From positions 109,047,501-109,111,500 of the forward strand of contig CM059585.1 of NCBI GenBank assembly GCA_030407085.1: a DNA stretch of 64,000 nt. Direction: 5' to 3'. The position numbers were made by a program, and so were the translations under genes. Positions 11,886-23,226 of this stretch are shown one piece after another (position 1 is the first letter of the stretch; the number at the start of each line of letters is the position of its first letter). The notes under the pieces are model-generated. The model was not told where the DNA came from and did not search any database. It saw only the letters and a program-made list of their open reading frames with translations. This DNA is from Trichopria drosophilae (lineage: Eukaryota; Arthropoda; Insecta; Hymenoptera; Diapriidae).

Positions 11886-14800
11886 CTAAATACTAGGGTC
11901 AATTAAGCGCCCTACAAATAAATTAATTTCGTTGAAACGGATGATCACCAATGAAGGTTGATCGACTGTCATAATTTCTGGCCATTCTATAGAAAATGAA
12001 GCATCTGAAACTAAAAATTAATTTCTTATTTATCGAAAAAAGTTTTTTATTTATCATGTAATGTTTTCAATAAGCTTTTGTTCTTTACTATACAATGTTT
12101 TAATATTACATTAACATATTTTTTAAAGTAATATTTGGAAATGTTTTATTTTTTATCTATGCAGGTCATCAAATACGTGTTTTAAATATCTAAATATTTT
12201 AAAGTATTTTAAAAGGTTGTTTCTAAAAACTAATATTCTCTACAATTAGTTTACAAATTATAAGAAAAATAATTCCGTTTAAAAAATGACCATATTAAGT
12301 CGAAAAAATAGGTTACATGTTTTAAATGAAGCAAACAAAAATTGAATAAATATAATAAAAATTAAGAAATCAGTAAATAGAAACATTTAATTTTATTATT
12401 ATATGTATTCTTCTTTTTTTTCAATAATTGATCCATCTACTGTACAAAATGGTGCCAAATTATGAAAAACTTATTTCATTCTTTTTGCAAATATATTGCA
12501 CACAACATAATTTATATACCACAATGAAAAAATTATTTATTAAAGGATAAAAATCTTTCAATTTACCTGGTGGAATAGTCTCCGTCACTTCTGAGTCTTT
12601 AACTTCAATTACTATATTTTGAACAGTTCTGGATAAACTTAAGATTCCATCTCCAATTTCTTGGAAATCTGCCTTGTTATCAAAAAGTTTACTCATTTCC
12701 ATCTATAAAGAACATAAAAATACTAACTGAAACTTACTAAAATTACTAAAGAACATAGAAAACTATTATTCATCCAAAGGTGCCAATTAGTTATATATAA
12801 TCCGTTATAATCAGTCTAATATTACATTATATTAATTAAAAAAGAACGATTACTAACACGTGCAAGAGGATCTTGTAAGTTTAAGGTACTTGTTATCTTA
12901 AACTTGGGTAAAGAAAAGTCTACTTTTGCTGTATGGTACTGAACAAATGTCGAATTCCATAAATTTTGTGGGTTAATAAAATCTAGGTTTTCTTCTATTT
13001 CTGCTAGTGGGAAGCCTTCTAATGGAGTGATGATCATCATAGTTAGATTTGTATTCTGCAGTAATAACAAATTATTTTTGCATTTATTACATTTTATGCT
13101 ATAAATTGTATACTATATATGCATAGTACTTATACTTGGTATTATAGTTACAGTTTGTTTCTTTAATATAGTGTATTAATTATCTCTAAATCTGAATTGG
13201 TTATTTTCAGATAATTCAAATATAGCGAGTTATAATGCAGTTCGATGCACTTAACAAGTCTTGAAAACAAAAACTTTAAAATATATTTGTTCTAAATATC
13301 ACATAACCCTGAGGGCGTAATTGATGAGCGGCGTTATAAAACTAATATCTTTGTTTAAAATAGTTAAGGAATAAGAAAAAAGGCAATCATGAGATATCAA
13401 CGTCGTAATCCATAAAAATAACGAAATACCGAGTATAAGGTGGTGTGAAATGTAAAAAACTTAGTAATCGTTAAAAATGTCAGAAATCTAGCTTACCTTG
13501 TATGGAAGTACAATAAAATCGGAATTAAATCTGATAATTTTACCCTTGACGAAAGTACCCGTGCAGTACATCATATCCACCATAGACGCAACATTTTCGG
13601 ATACTTTAAATGGTTTAGGCTGGGTCCATTTAGCATTAAACGGTGTTAAGAAATCGCTACTAAAATAAATTGTATTTAAAACCATCAACTCAGATTGACT
13701 AGTAGCATCTATTGATATGGCGTAAGCATCTGGAGTAAACAAGATTATAAATGATAATTGTATCAAAATATTGGATAACTAAAATACTTACTAGTGCTAA
13801 AATTTTTCCTTACACTTCGACTTGTTTGTAGATCTACCCATCTACTTATTATCTGCGTTGATTGACCATTATTACTATTATTCAATAATTCAATAGATGA
13901 ATTAAAAAGTGAATTAGTTATCCGACGAAATTTCGGCTTTGGGTTTATTCGATTTGAAAGAAAAATTTTATTTGCTATCTTCATAGAAACTCCGTTGTTG
14001 TCAATCTACAAATTGTTTAGTTTAGTATCATTTAATCCCATTTTTAAATAAAATAATTTCTCACAATAATATATAACTCAACATAACTTATGGCATACTT
14101 TTTATGTGCAATAACTATAATAATACATTTTGAAATGCTCACATTTAACATTCTCCACATTCCATAAAGTCCTGCAAATGTCGTGATTTCATCGTTAGGC
14201 AAAGGAAGTTGCGAACGTAAAACTTGCAAAGATTCATTACCAGCACCAAAGGAAGCCATTCCCAGGCCTATATAAGCGCTTATGGGTGCAATAATAAAAT
14301 TTTGTTTTTGATTCCCAGCTACAGACTAGAACAAAATTTTTGTGAGAACATGAAATCGCACGAATGCCCAAGCAGCAACAGGAGTTTCGACCAAATCAAA
14401 ATTAGAATGTTGTAATCAAATCAAATTGATATAAATTTAGAACTGAAAAATATAACCTAAAAATACCTTTAATCCTATAAAATTTAAGTTTTTACATAAT
14501 GTGAATTCAATGAAGTACTTAATTAAAATTTCAATTTTTAATTTTTTATCCGCCATAATAGATCCGCCATTTTTTTTCAGCTTTTTTTCGTGGAAGGAAA
14601 AATATATGCTTCAAAAGGTTAAAGACATATTTTTTGTAATCAATATTTTTCTAAAACTGGTCAAGAAGGCGCTGAAATGTTGACGGAATTTTTTGAATAC
14701 TTTGTTCACTTTGCAAAGTCAATAAATTTTTGTTTTTTATTTCAGGGCACTCCTTTAGTAATCCGATGAAGTTTTTGTTTCGTAACATTTTTCCCCGAAA

Positions 14801-16483
14801 GTCTTTCATTTTCAAATAAAAAATTTTGGACGATTTTCCGTGTTTTCTCAGCTATTTTCGACACTTTTAGTTTTATTACCAAAACGATACTATGCATATT
14901 TTAATGTTCCAGTTTCGAGGATAATGTGAAAAAACAATATAAAGAAAAAAAGAATTTGAAAAATGGTTTCGGAAGTAATCATATATAGTTTTTCACGGTT
15001 GAATTTTTTGAAAAATCTAACAAAAGGTTCTGAAAGTACATGTAATTTTACATCAGATTTGGCTGCTTGGACAATTTTCAGAACCTCCTTTTACACAAAA
15101 TACAACCGCTGAAAAAATGCCCTTTCAGGACTTAATGGATAATGATTGAGACAAAAAAAAGGAAAAAGATTATGAAATCGAAAAATTCAACTTGTTTTTC
15201 AGATTTTTGCATTGAACCCCTGCCAATCAGATGTAGAGTTTGTTCATAATTTTTGTTTATTGGCACGTCATTGAACTCACAGCAACTAAACACTGCAATT
15301 ACAGCATTGAAGTGTTCATTCCTAACCTCAAATTAAAAATGTGCCCTGGATTTTTACCTTGGTTTTGTCTAAACTTATCGCAATTCGATTTCAATGTTAG
15401 GCAAATAAAATCTAGTCGAAAAAATCTCTTGCCCTAAGATAATAGAAAAGTAATTTCTCCCTATTTTGCTACTTGGGTGGACCATTAAGTTTCAAAGTAC
15501 CTTATATAAAGATGCTGAAAATGAATGTATGTTGCCAAGTACTGTATTTGTTGCAAATCGATGATTGACCGAGGTTTGCCCAACAGTAACATGAACACTA
15601 CATAGTGCTATACATGAAAGAATTACTGAAATAAAAGAATTTACGAATAATTAAAGTACCAATTTTTTTGTCACTATTTAGAAAGCATTTTGAAAATTCA
15701 GTTTGCAATTTCACTCAACAATATATTTTGTCGTGTATAAATAAATTATAAGCTTTCACCGACAATCCTTGGGATTTCTTCCATATACTTAAATGTAATT
15801 AGTGTTAAGACAAATTTCTACAGAAATTTGGCATTAATATACCGTAATTAGTAGCATTTAATTCGTTATTGAATATTTATCACAGTTAAAGGAGAACTAA
15901 ATTATGTGTTTCTTAATGTGCACTATACATTATCAGAACGTAAAAATGATCAAAGCTGCTAATAATAGGTGACAAGTATTAAATGTATCGTGATATTCGG
16001 AACGTAGAATTGTTTTACGAATATTTGAACTTCATTTCCGAGTAATTAAGTAAATTATCATCTAAGTAATTATTGCGCACATATTTAAAAAATACATTTC
16101 GCTAACACAATAGTTTCACGATGCTCTCAGGTATTAAATTTATGCCTATGATCGATTGAAAATGCAAGTTTTTTAATATTCTACAATAGAAAAGAAAAAA
16201 TAGTTTTATTGTATTTTCTTGAAATCAACGAAGTTCATTCGAAGTAGTAAAAAATTTTAATCAAAATCATATTAGTACTATTTCTCGAAAATCAGTTAAT
16301 TATTTCACGTTATAATGGGAAACGTCTATTTTAAAATATAGGTAAGGTAGATAGAAATCAAAGGACGTATTATTTTAAATATTTAATTAAAAAAGCCCAC
16401 TAGTAGTTAACATACTTTTAGAACTGTATTACACATATTAATCATGTAAACAAATTAATCACGACCAACTTACTCAGATGCAT
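11886..16483 (-). CDS. Serpin A, secreted, 8 coding exons, intact but hinge-degenerate
   Basis: Secreted serpin-fold protein of 405 aa. Exons (minus strand): 16483-16474, 15625-15501, 14325-14143, 14005-13792, 13729-13497, 13055-12858, 12702-12567, 12004-11886; the total of 1218 nt divides by 3 and all junctions are GT-AG in matching phase. The first 19 or so residues form a signal peptide (MHLIILSC...VTVG). Serpin landmarks: APISAYIGLGMASFGAG, ISRWVDLQTSRSV, LMVLNTIYF, VLPYK, MMIITPLEGF, LPKFKITS and the C-terminal QPSLVIIRFNEINLFVGRLIDP. The hinge reads DSEVTETIPP where inhibitory serpins have EE/KGT followed by small residues: P15 is Glu, P14 Val, and P9-P8 are Pro-Pro. Loop insertion is therefore unlikely, and I infer a non-inhibitory role. 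Counting from P17, the P1 position is Glu. The usual FNT..LDF segment is replaced by an Asn/Ser-rich stretch. It lies downstream of serpin B on the same strand. Confidence 0.88.
14735..15120. repeat. Old dispersed repeat in serpin A intron 2
   Basis: Distantly similar to 5335-5900, sharing GAAAGTCT, TTTCAG, GCTTTTA, CCAAAA and GTTCCAGT blocks in the same order. It lies between the signal-peptide exon and exon 3 of serpin A. No coding potential. Confidence 0.35.
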
Positions 16484-16557
16484 TTCGCAAGTATCGAGAG
16501 ATCCAGTTGATGTCCTATTGTCTCCAATACAGAACTTATTCACTATAAGATATGTAA

Positions 16558-16565
16558 CTTATATA
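16558..16565 (-). promoter_or_regulatory. TATA box of serpin A
   Basis: TATATAAG on the minus strand, 75 bases before the serpin A start codon. I see no clear initiator about 31 bases downstream, so the transcription start is uncertain. Confidence 0.4.
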
Positions 16566-16942
16566 AAATAAACACTGTATGGAATATTTAAAAATTGTTA
16601 AGCAAATTTCGTGTTACGATAGGCACTCGATGAAATCTTACAAGAACAATACCGTTAGGCACGGCGTCCGCAATAAATGTATGTAGCTTCATTTGCTTTA
16701 CTCTAAGTCATTAATGTTTTATCTTTACACACATGTCGACCTTCCCAAAAATTGATAGGAACATTTCAAGAATTATTACATTTATTAATATTAATTCCAC
16801 TATCAATATGAGCACAGGGCATTGTAATTCGGCAATTATTTATTTGAAAAATTTTCAATCGTTTCGAAATGGTTTCGATATTTAATATTATGCATCTTAT
16901 TTTTATAAATAATTGAAAAACTTTTAATTTTACTAACTTATT

Positions 16943-16948
16943 TTTATT
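16943..16948 (-). promoter_or_regulatory. Polyadenylation signal of serpin B
   Basis: AATAAA on the minus strand, about 104 bases after the serpin B stop codon. Confidence 0.45.
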
Positions 16949-17051
16949 ATAATCTATTACAATAAATACTTATATCTAATTATGTACAATTGCTATAGCT
17001 AACACTTCAACGCAATATCAGGGTACAAAAGCTAGAAGTACAAATTTTTGT

Positions 17052-18859
17052 TTAATTCCAAATTCGGTTACGATAATTGTTAGGAATAAATTGTTCGCTT
17101 ATGGATTGTTGTGGATCGACTAGTCGTATAATAAATACGTCAAAACCGTTAACACGTATGATTGCCAGAGATGGGCGATTTATCTTCCTTTTACTCTGAG
17201 TCAACATTCTAGATTGAAATAATCCAGCTGGAATAAAGCACATTTTTAGCAATTAATGAAGATCATTTGAAATCTTTAACGGGTTTCATTCATTTATAAA
17301 ATATTACCTGTTGAAACTCCAGCTTCGGTACCTTTTTCATTAACTTCAACGACTACTTTTTGAGTGATTTTGGTAAGGTAAGCATTTTCTCCGATACCGT
17401 CAAAATTGGCGTCGGTTGCGAAAATATCGCCCATACCCATCTGTATCATAGAAAGTTTACAACCAATTAGAACAGAGTATTAAAAAACTGTAAAACATGA
17501 TTATATAATATTGATTGGAATTATGACTCACCTTTCGAAGTGGTTCTTGTAAATCTATGACACTCTCAATTTTAAATGAAGGCATGTATAAATTCATTGG
17601 TCCAGAAGTTTTGACTAAGTGGTCATCGCTGAATAAATGCAGGTTTGCTTCAACTGCAGACAATGAATAACCTTCTTGGGGCGTAATAATGATCATCTTT
17701 GCTTTGTTTTCCTATACATATTTAGAATATTAATACAATGGTACTTTTTAAGTGTTTCGATGGATTTGTGATGTGGGTGGCTTACCCAGTACGGAAGTTC
17801 AACGAAATCGGCTTGCACGCCCCAATATGGATACTCGACTTTTCCGTAAACTAAATTATCGTTTAGCATGTACATCATCTGGACATCTTTCGTGGTGAAT
17901 CTGTCAACGTAAAATGGCTGCATAACATTGTATTTACTTTCGAATGGGTCCCACCAATTGGCATTAAAGTAAATGGTGTTCAAAATAACCATTGCAGTGT
18001 AGGCGTTAATGTCCCCTAAAAATATTTGTAACAGTTAGTTTATCTGTATTATCGTATAAATAATTGAGAATTGATGAAAGTTGGATGTACTCACTCTCAG
18101 ATATTATTTCTCGAATTTTATGGTTGGTTGAAATATCCACCCATCTATTCATTATTTGCGTAGCATGCCAGGGGTTTGCGAAATCTAACTGATCAGCTTT
18201 TGTATTGAACAGTTTAGAGAGTATCTCATTAAATTTCGCTTTTGGAATAACACGATCAGAAGTGTAAATTTTATTGTTAACAGTCTGAACAATAAATCTG
18301 TCATTAATCTGAAAAAAAGATAACATTTATGTTTGGTGGCTACGAACATTTCTAACGTTGCTATGAGTATTATACTTACAGTTAATTGTTGTAGTGTTGT
18401 TGCTAATTGCCTAGCTGCGATTGGATGTTCCTCGTTCAAAAAAAGTCTTGAACGTAAAGTGGCTAAAGTTGTACCGTTAGCTCCAAATGATGCAATCCCT
18501 AGCGCAAAATATGCGCTTATGGGCGATACCACCAAATTTTCTCTCGCATTTTTAGATATACTCTATAAAACAGAAATAACACATCAATAAAATGTAATAA
18601 TATCTTTCGAAATGTAAAGTAATGTGCATTACATTGTACAAATTTGTGGAAAATTGATTTGCTCCTCGGGTTAAATCTTGTTGCCCCAGGAATGGTCCCG
18701 CAGACACATGCAGAATGCAAATTGCCAACGTCACGAGACGTACTGAAATAAAAACCGATTTTTTCATTATAACTTAAAAGTTTTTTATTGGAAAATAAAT
18801 ATAATCCAGTATATGTTTGTTAGAATCAATTAAAATGTAAGGTACTCACTGAGCTCCAT
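17052..18859 (-). pseudogene. Serpin B, 8 coding exons, one-base frameshift in exon 5
   Basis: Serpin gene with all parts present. Exons (minus): 18859-18850, 18742-18633, 18562-18380, 18308-18095, 18016-17786, 17711-17532, 17440-17308, 17227-17052, totalling 1237 nt, one more than a multiple of 3. A signal peptide (MELIRLVTLA...VSAG) is followed by NLVVSPISAYFALG, MNRWVDISTNHKI, MVILNTIYFNANWWDPF, ELPYW, MIIITPQEGYS, MPSFKIES and the C-terminal RPSLAIIRVNGFDVF. The hinge EVNEKGTEAGVST is of the inhibitory type. Counting P17 as Glu, the loop ends GLFQSR-M, giving P1 Arg and P1' Met, so a trypsin-like target would be expected. Exon 4 ends in phase 1, but the only acceptor of exon 5 gives TAA at 18002-18000 in that phase, while the downstream serpin frame needs one base fewer. 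In A, C and D the same junction is in phase. Either this is a recent pseudogene (a product of about 177 aa) or the base is a sequence error; every other site looks functional. Confidence 0.8.
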
Positions 18860-18903
18860 TTTAGTAATCCTATTAGTGTGACACAATCAAACCTAGAATT
18901 ACG

Positions 18904-18908
18904 ACTGA
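18904..18908 (-). promoter_or_regulatory. Initiator (TCAGT) of serpin B
   Basis: The arthropod initiator TCAGT on the minus strand, with its A at 18906, exactly 31 bases after the first base of the TATTTAAAT box. It predicts a 5' UTR of about 47 bases before the ATG at 18859. Confidence 0.6.
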
Positions 18909-18928
18909 CGAATGCGTTAAACGGCACG

Positions 18929-18937
18929 ATTTAAATA
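18929..18937 (-). promoter_or_regulatory. TATA box of serpin B
   Basis: TATTTAAAT on the minus strand at ideal distance from the TCAGT initiator. The box and flank (GTATTTAAATC) are shared with the serpin C promoter at 30970-30978. Confidence 0.65.
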
Positions 18938-18949
18938 CAATAGTGGACT

Positions 18950-20287
18950 AGGAACTTATTAATGATACCTGGTAATCATTTTGTTTATGATGTCTATTTG
19001 AATTCCTATTGGCCGAGAATTGGTTCATTCATTCTTAGTACTGAACACATGTGGATTTTGTTATCTTTCACACGTGTGTAGTAGGCATTCTTAAAAACTG
19101 TAATGCATGAATGAAAATATCTTATATAAACTACCGTAAATTCCTACTATATTATCGATTATTTGTATCTGAATTGAAAATATTCCGCAATGCGGATGTC
19201 TGATTTAATGATGACAGTTTAACATTACCTTCATTTATTTAATGCTACAGGAAGAATTGATCGAAAACTTTCTACATTCTTTTACTGATATTGAATTTTT
19301 TATTGTATTAAAAAACGGGATTAGTGAGGCGTGGATTATATTTAATTTCACCTGGAGTGAGTTCCAAAGCTGGAAGGCCACGCTGAAAGTACTCATATTG
19401 TTCTTGACGTTCGGTATGATCGGCTAAATTTGTGATACTTTAATTATTAATAAATATTTTTGAACTAGAAAATCAATTCATTTAAATGAACCACAAAGAT
19501 GCGTACTTTTTCCGCCTTTCGTATTAAATTTGGTAGCTTGTAATTCGTTAAAAAAAATTAATTCTGTTTGATCTCTTAGTTATCTGTGGCTGATTATTAT
19601 TTACATCAACTATGTGGAGAGTAAACTGAAGTGAATAATATTAGTGGTAAGTGTTTATACGACGAAAACCATCAGTAAATTGTTGAGCAAAATCTGATCA
19701 GACTACGGAAGAGAGGATATTTTTGTGTTGTTTTTTCTTCAATCCAAGCGGACATTTGTAAGATCATTTTAAAAGGTAAAAATTGGAAATCACTTCGTAG
19801 CTTTATTTGTTATAGACGTTTGTTCTAATAAAGCCCACACTATATTTGTAAGTGAAATAATTATACACCAACTATATACCATCAGCAAGATTTTATTTCT
19901 TCGTACATTTAAAAAAATTAAACATTCACTTAGTGTTTTGGTTGGCTCCTAGAGAAAAACATGTCATTTATGGTATACAATAATTTTCATAAACTTCCAA
20001 GTTGCTTCTTTACAAAATTATTTAAAATATCATAGAATTTTCTGTAAATGTAACAGATAATTCCGTAGTTTTTACGCCGAAATATTTGCTGGCCTTTAGG
20101 CTGTTAAATCGACTTTTCTGAAGACAATTTTATTTAAAAAAAATCTTTTTAAAAATGCAATAAAATTTCATCGGCGTTTGTTTTTTTTTTCTAACAGAAA
20201 TAACAGCATTGATTTGTTACACATTCTAATATAACTCCAATTTCGTATATCAATTGTAATCAAAAAGGTAAATTTGTTTTCGTAATA
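18950..20287. other. Intergenic upstream of serpin B
   Basis: Nothing recognised apart from the serpin B promoter at its left edge. It is AT-rich and without exons. Confidence 0.4.
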
Positions 20288-20945
20288 CACTGACAAAAAT
20301 GTGCAAATTCAACTACCATTGAGAAGTTGAGTCAAGAGCAAAAAAAGTAGAAGAGTTGAAAGAAATACTTTTTTTGTTAGTATAACTTTGTTGATGTTAT
20401 GAATTTTACTATTTTTACTTAAATTAATATTATTTACCCAGTAAATTAAAAAGTATTCCGAATGATTGGAGATCAAGAAATGTGATACTTTGCATAAAAC
20501 TCAAAATGGCATGCACTAATATAATAAAATAGCAACTGCCAATAGCTGCACTAAAAATAACGCCACTAAAAAAAAAAAAAGAAAAATTCTTAGTTGGTTT
20601 GACTACTTTTTAACTATGTAGAGTACTTCGATACGCCTCAAGAAAATTGTCTAAGTTGCAGTTACTACCGCAAAGGCGTTAAATTAACTAAAAATGCAGT
20701 TCTGCTAAATTCAATTAAAAATATATCGCTCCAGATAGTTTTTAGTATACTAGGTAGTTAGACTTTAAAAGATGTTCTTAAATATAGTAAAATTAACTAC
20801 CAAAATGTCGTTTCCATAACTCAATTTTTTGTTGATTTAACTCCTTTATGATTGTAACTATAACCTATAATATTCCGTTAAGGACCTATTGAAATACTTT
20901 CAGTATTTAAAAAGTAGTCAAATCAACTAAGAATATTTTTCAGTG
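20288..20945. mobile_element. MITE-like element with CACTGACAAAAAT / CACTGAAAAATAT ends
   Basis: The left end CACTGACAAAAATG and the inverted right end CACTGAAAAATATTCTTAGT bracket 658 bases. The inner motif TTCTTAGTTGGTTTGACTACTTTTTA repeats in both orientations (near 20588 and 20912). It is non-coding and a relative of 2116-2541. Confidence 0.5.
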
Positions 20946-22460
20946 TTCAGACACCATCCTCGAGTTCGTAACAAAAATTACTTAACTTATCAAATTGAGA
21001 ACTGTAGTCAAACATATATTTTCGCAATATTACAGTTCTACTTAATTATAGTAATAAACGTTATAAACATTCTTCATATTTATCGAATTTATTCATTCAT
21101 GCAACATATTTCTTACGAACCGTACTATTCGAAAAAGATAATAAATACATGTGTCCTCGGCAGTTACAACGATTAAAAAGAATTGAGTATTAGATTACAC
21201 GATTACATTGGAAATTGATTATTATAAATAAATCGTTTCATTTTATATATACATATATATATGATAGACCAAGGCCACATAACAAAGCATGTAATTTACT
21301 TATTAATGAAATCTTCCAAGAAAATCATTTTAAAATTTGGGTCGAAAATAAAAACACAATGGCTAATTTTTGCCACAATTCATTCACTAATACTTTGGAA
21401 ATGAAATCTTGGAAACTTTTTCAACTCCGCATTTTGAATAATAGATTTATAAATGGGGTTGATAATAAACTTTTGAAATTAAATTTATCTTTTTTTCAGA
21501 TTTTCCTGCGTATTTATTACTTTGTGAAAATTGTTGAGGAGAACAACTAATGAAGGACTAAAAACAAGCATACAATAGGAATATATTAATTTGTTTAATA
21601 AATATAAACATAAAATCTTCCGTTACAAGATGACGAATTATTTATCGGTAACGTGTTTTGAGTCTCAAAACTACTCAGAAAATCTAGAATTTTGTTTGGA
21701 TGTAAAGAAAAGTTTCATGGTAAACATAAATACAAAACTTCATAAGCGTAAATAAAGAATTCGCATAAAAATAAGTGTTGGTTATATTTTTATCAATTTT
21801 CTTCTTAATCCATAGGTTTCTGTTAACTCTATCATATTTTTGGTTCACGTGTTGTTTTGTTTGGTTATGAAATATCCTCAATTACGAAGGTACAACTTCG
21901 AAAAACAAGCATAATCTTGTTTTGAAGTCTATTTCCACTTGTGAATGAATATAATTCAATCATCTTCAATTGCCATTTTCAACATTAAAAATAACTTCTT
22001 TTGTCTGAAATATACAAGATCCTATTGCCGAAATAGTCATTATTGCTACAATTGCATTAGGCGATAGTGTCAACATAACTTTTGGTAGCATATGAATAAA
22101 ATGAAAAAACGTCATAGAAAATAATTGTTGAATTGCTGACTTTCCTAATAATCATGAACAAACGATTAAAAAACTACATGTTTCAGTCCATCTCAGTATA
22201 TGTATATTTACACGAGTGGTCTTCTAAAATTGGCGTACTTTTTTTCTGTTAATTATTTACTTTGTATTTGAAAATCTTAAAAAACGATTAAAAGGCGTAA
22301 GAAACCCATATTTATTAATTTTATTGAACTTGCAAATGTACGTAACAACACATAACATCGACGTGAATTTGGACGTGATAACTGCATCATTAAATGATGC
22401 AATTACTTTTTTCCTTGAACAAAAATTTACGTTTTGTAACAAATCAATGTAGCACATTAC
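20946..22460. other. Intergenic, nothing recognised
   Basis: AT-rich. The frames at 20943-21176 and 21215-21550 lack splice or homology support. A CATATATATAT run lies near 21250. Confidence 0.4.
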
Positions 22461-22466
22461 ATATGA

Positions 22467-22712
22467 TGGGTGCGGGTCAAAAACTACAAGTTAAAAAGCC
22501 GACAGGTCACAAAACCGACAATCAAAATACCGACAATCGAAAAGCCGACAGTGAAAAAGCCGACACATAGAAAAATAGACGCATCGACATGCGGACTATC
22601 ATTTTTTGAAGTGTCGGTTTTTTGACTGTCGGCTTTTCGATCGTCGGCTTTATGAATGTCGGTTTTTTGACCTATCGGCTTTTTGATTTGTCGGTTTTTT
22701 GACCCGCACCCC
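22467..22712. mobile_element. 246-bp foldback MITE built of CCGACA subrepeats, with target duplication
   Basis: Ends TGGGTGCGGGTCAAAAAC and (inverted) GGGGTGCGGGTCAAAAAAC, flanked on both sides by ATATGA (22461-22466 and 22713-22718), a likely 6-base target duplication. Inside, the left half repeats AAAAGCCGACAGTC-like units about six times and the right half repeats the complement (GTCGGCTTTTTGA) about seven times. Confidence 0.8.
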
Positions 22713-22824
22713 ATATGATATCTAAAAGAATAATAGTGTAATACCGAAATTTATAGGTTTTGAGTCATGGGTTGCATCATGCTTTTGTTTCGCTGCTTTC
22801 ATGTCCTCCAAATCACAAAACATA

Positions 22825-23226
22825 CACTCAAAAACCTGACATTTAAAAACCCGACATTAAAAAACCAGACATTTCAAAATGTGCATATTCTGGCAATGTA
22901 ATTAATGATTGAATTCTATATGTGCTTAATAACTAATCCGGGAGTCAAACTGATTTGATTTTTAAGTCACCTACAAAATGAATCCATTGGCCAAACATTT
23001 TTGGGTTGCATCTCAAAACAGATACTTCAAAAATCCGACAATTAAAACCCTGACATTTCAAAAAAACAGACATTCGAAAACAAGATATTTCAAAAAGCAC
23101 ACGTAGTTTGAAAGTCTGTTTTTTTAAATGTCTGGTTGTTTAATGTCTGCTCTTTGAAATGTCTGGTTTCAATGCCGGGTTTTTGAAGTGTCTGTGATGT
23201 GATTTGTCTGGTTTTTGAGGAGCACC
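22825..23226. mobile_element. Related foldback with CTGACATTTCAAAA subrepeats
   Basis: Units such as AAAAACCTGACATTT, AAAACCCGACATT, AAAAACCAGACATTTC and, inverted, AAATGTCTGGTTGTTT make up two blocks (22827-22880 and 23020-23215) around a plain spacer. The end TCTCAAAACAGA pairs with GTTTTTGAGGAGC. The organisation is the same as 22467-22712 with a diverged unit. Confidence 0.65.

Noticed and set aside
12005..12566. Alternative reactive-loop exon in serpin A intron 7
   Set aside because: No second RPSLAI/GRLIDP-like coding segment was found on the minus strand in this intron or in the other loop introns.
18333..18590. Plus-strand frame opposite serpin B exon 3
   Set aside because: Shadow of the serpin exon on the other strand.
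22467..23226. CRISPR-like array because of regularly spaced short repeats
   Set aside because: Units are degenerate, face each other as inverted repeats, have no unique spacers, and the DNA is eukaryotic.
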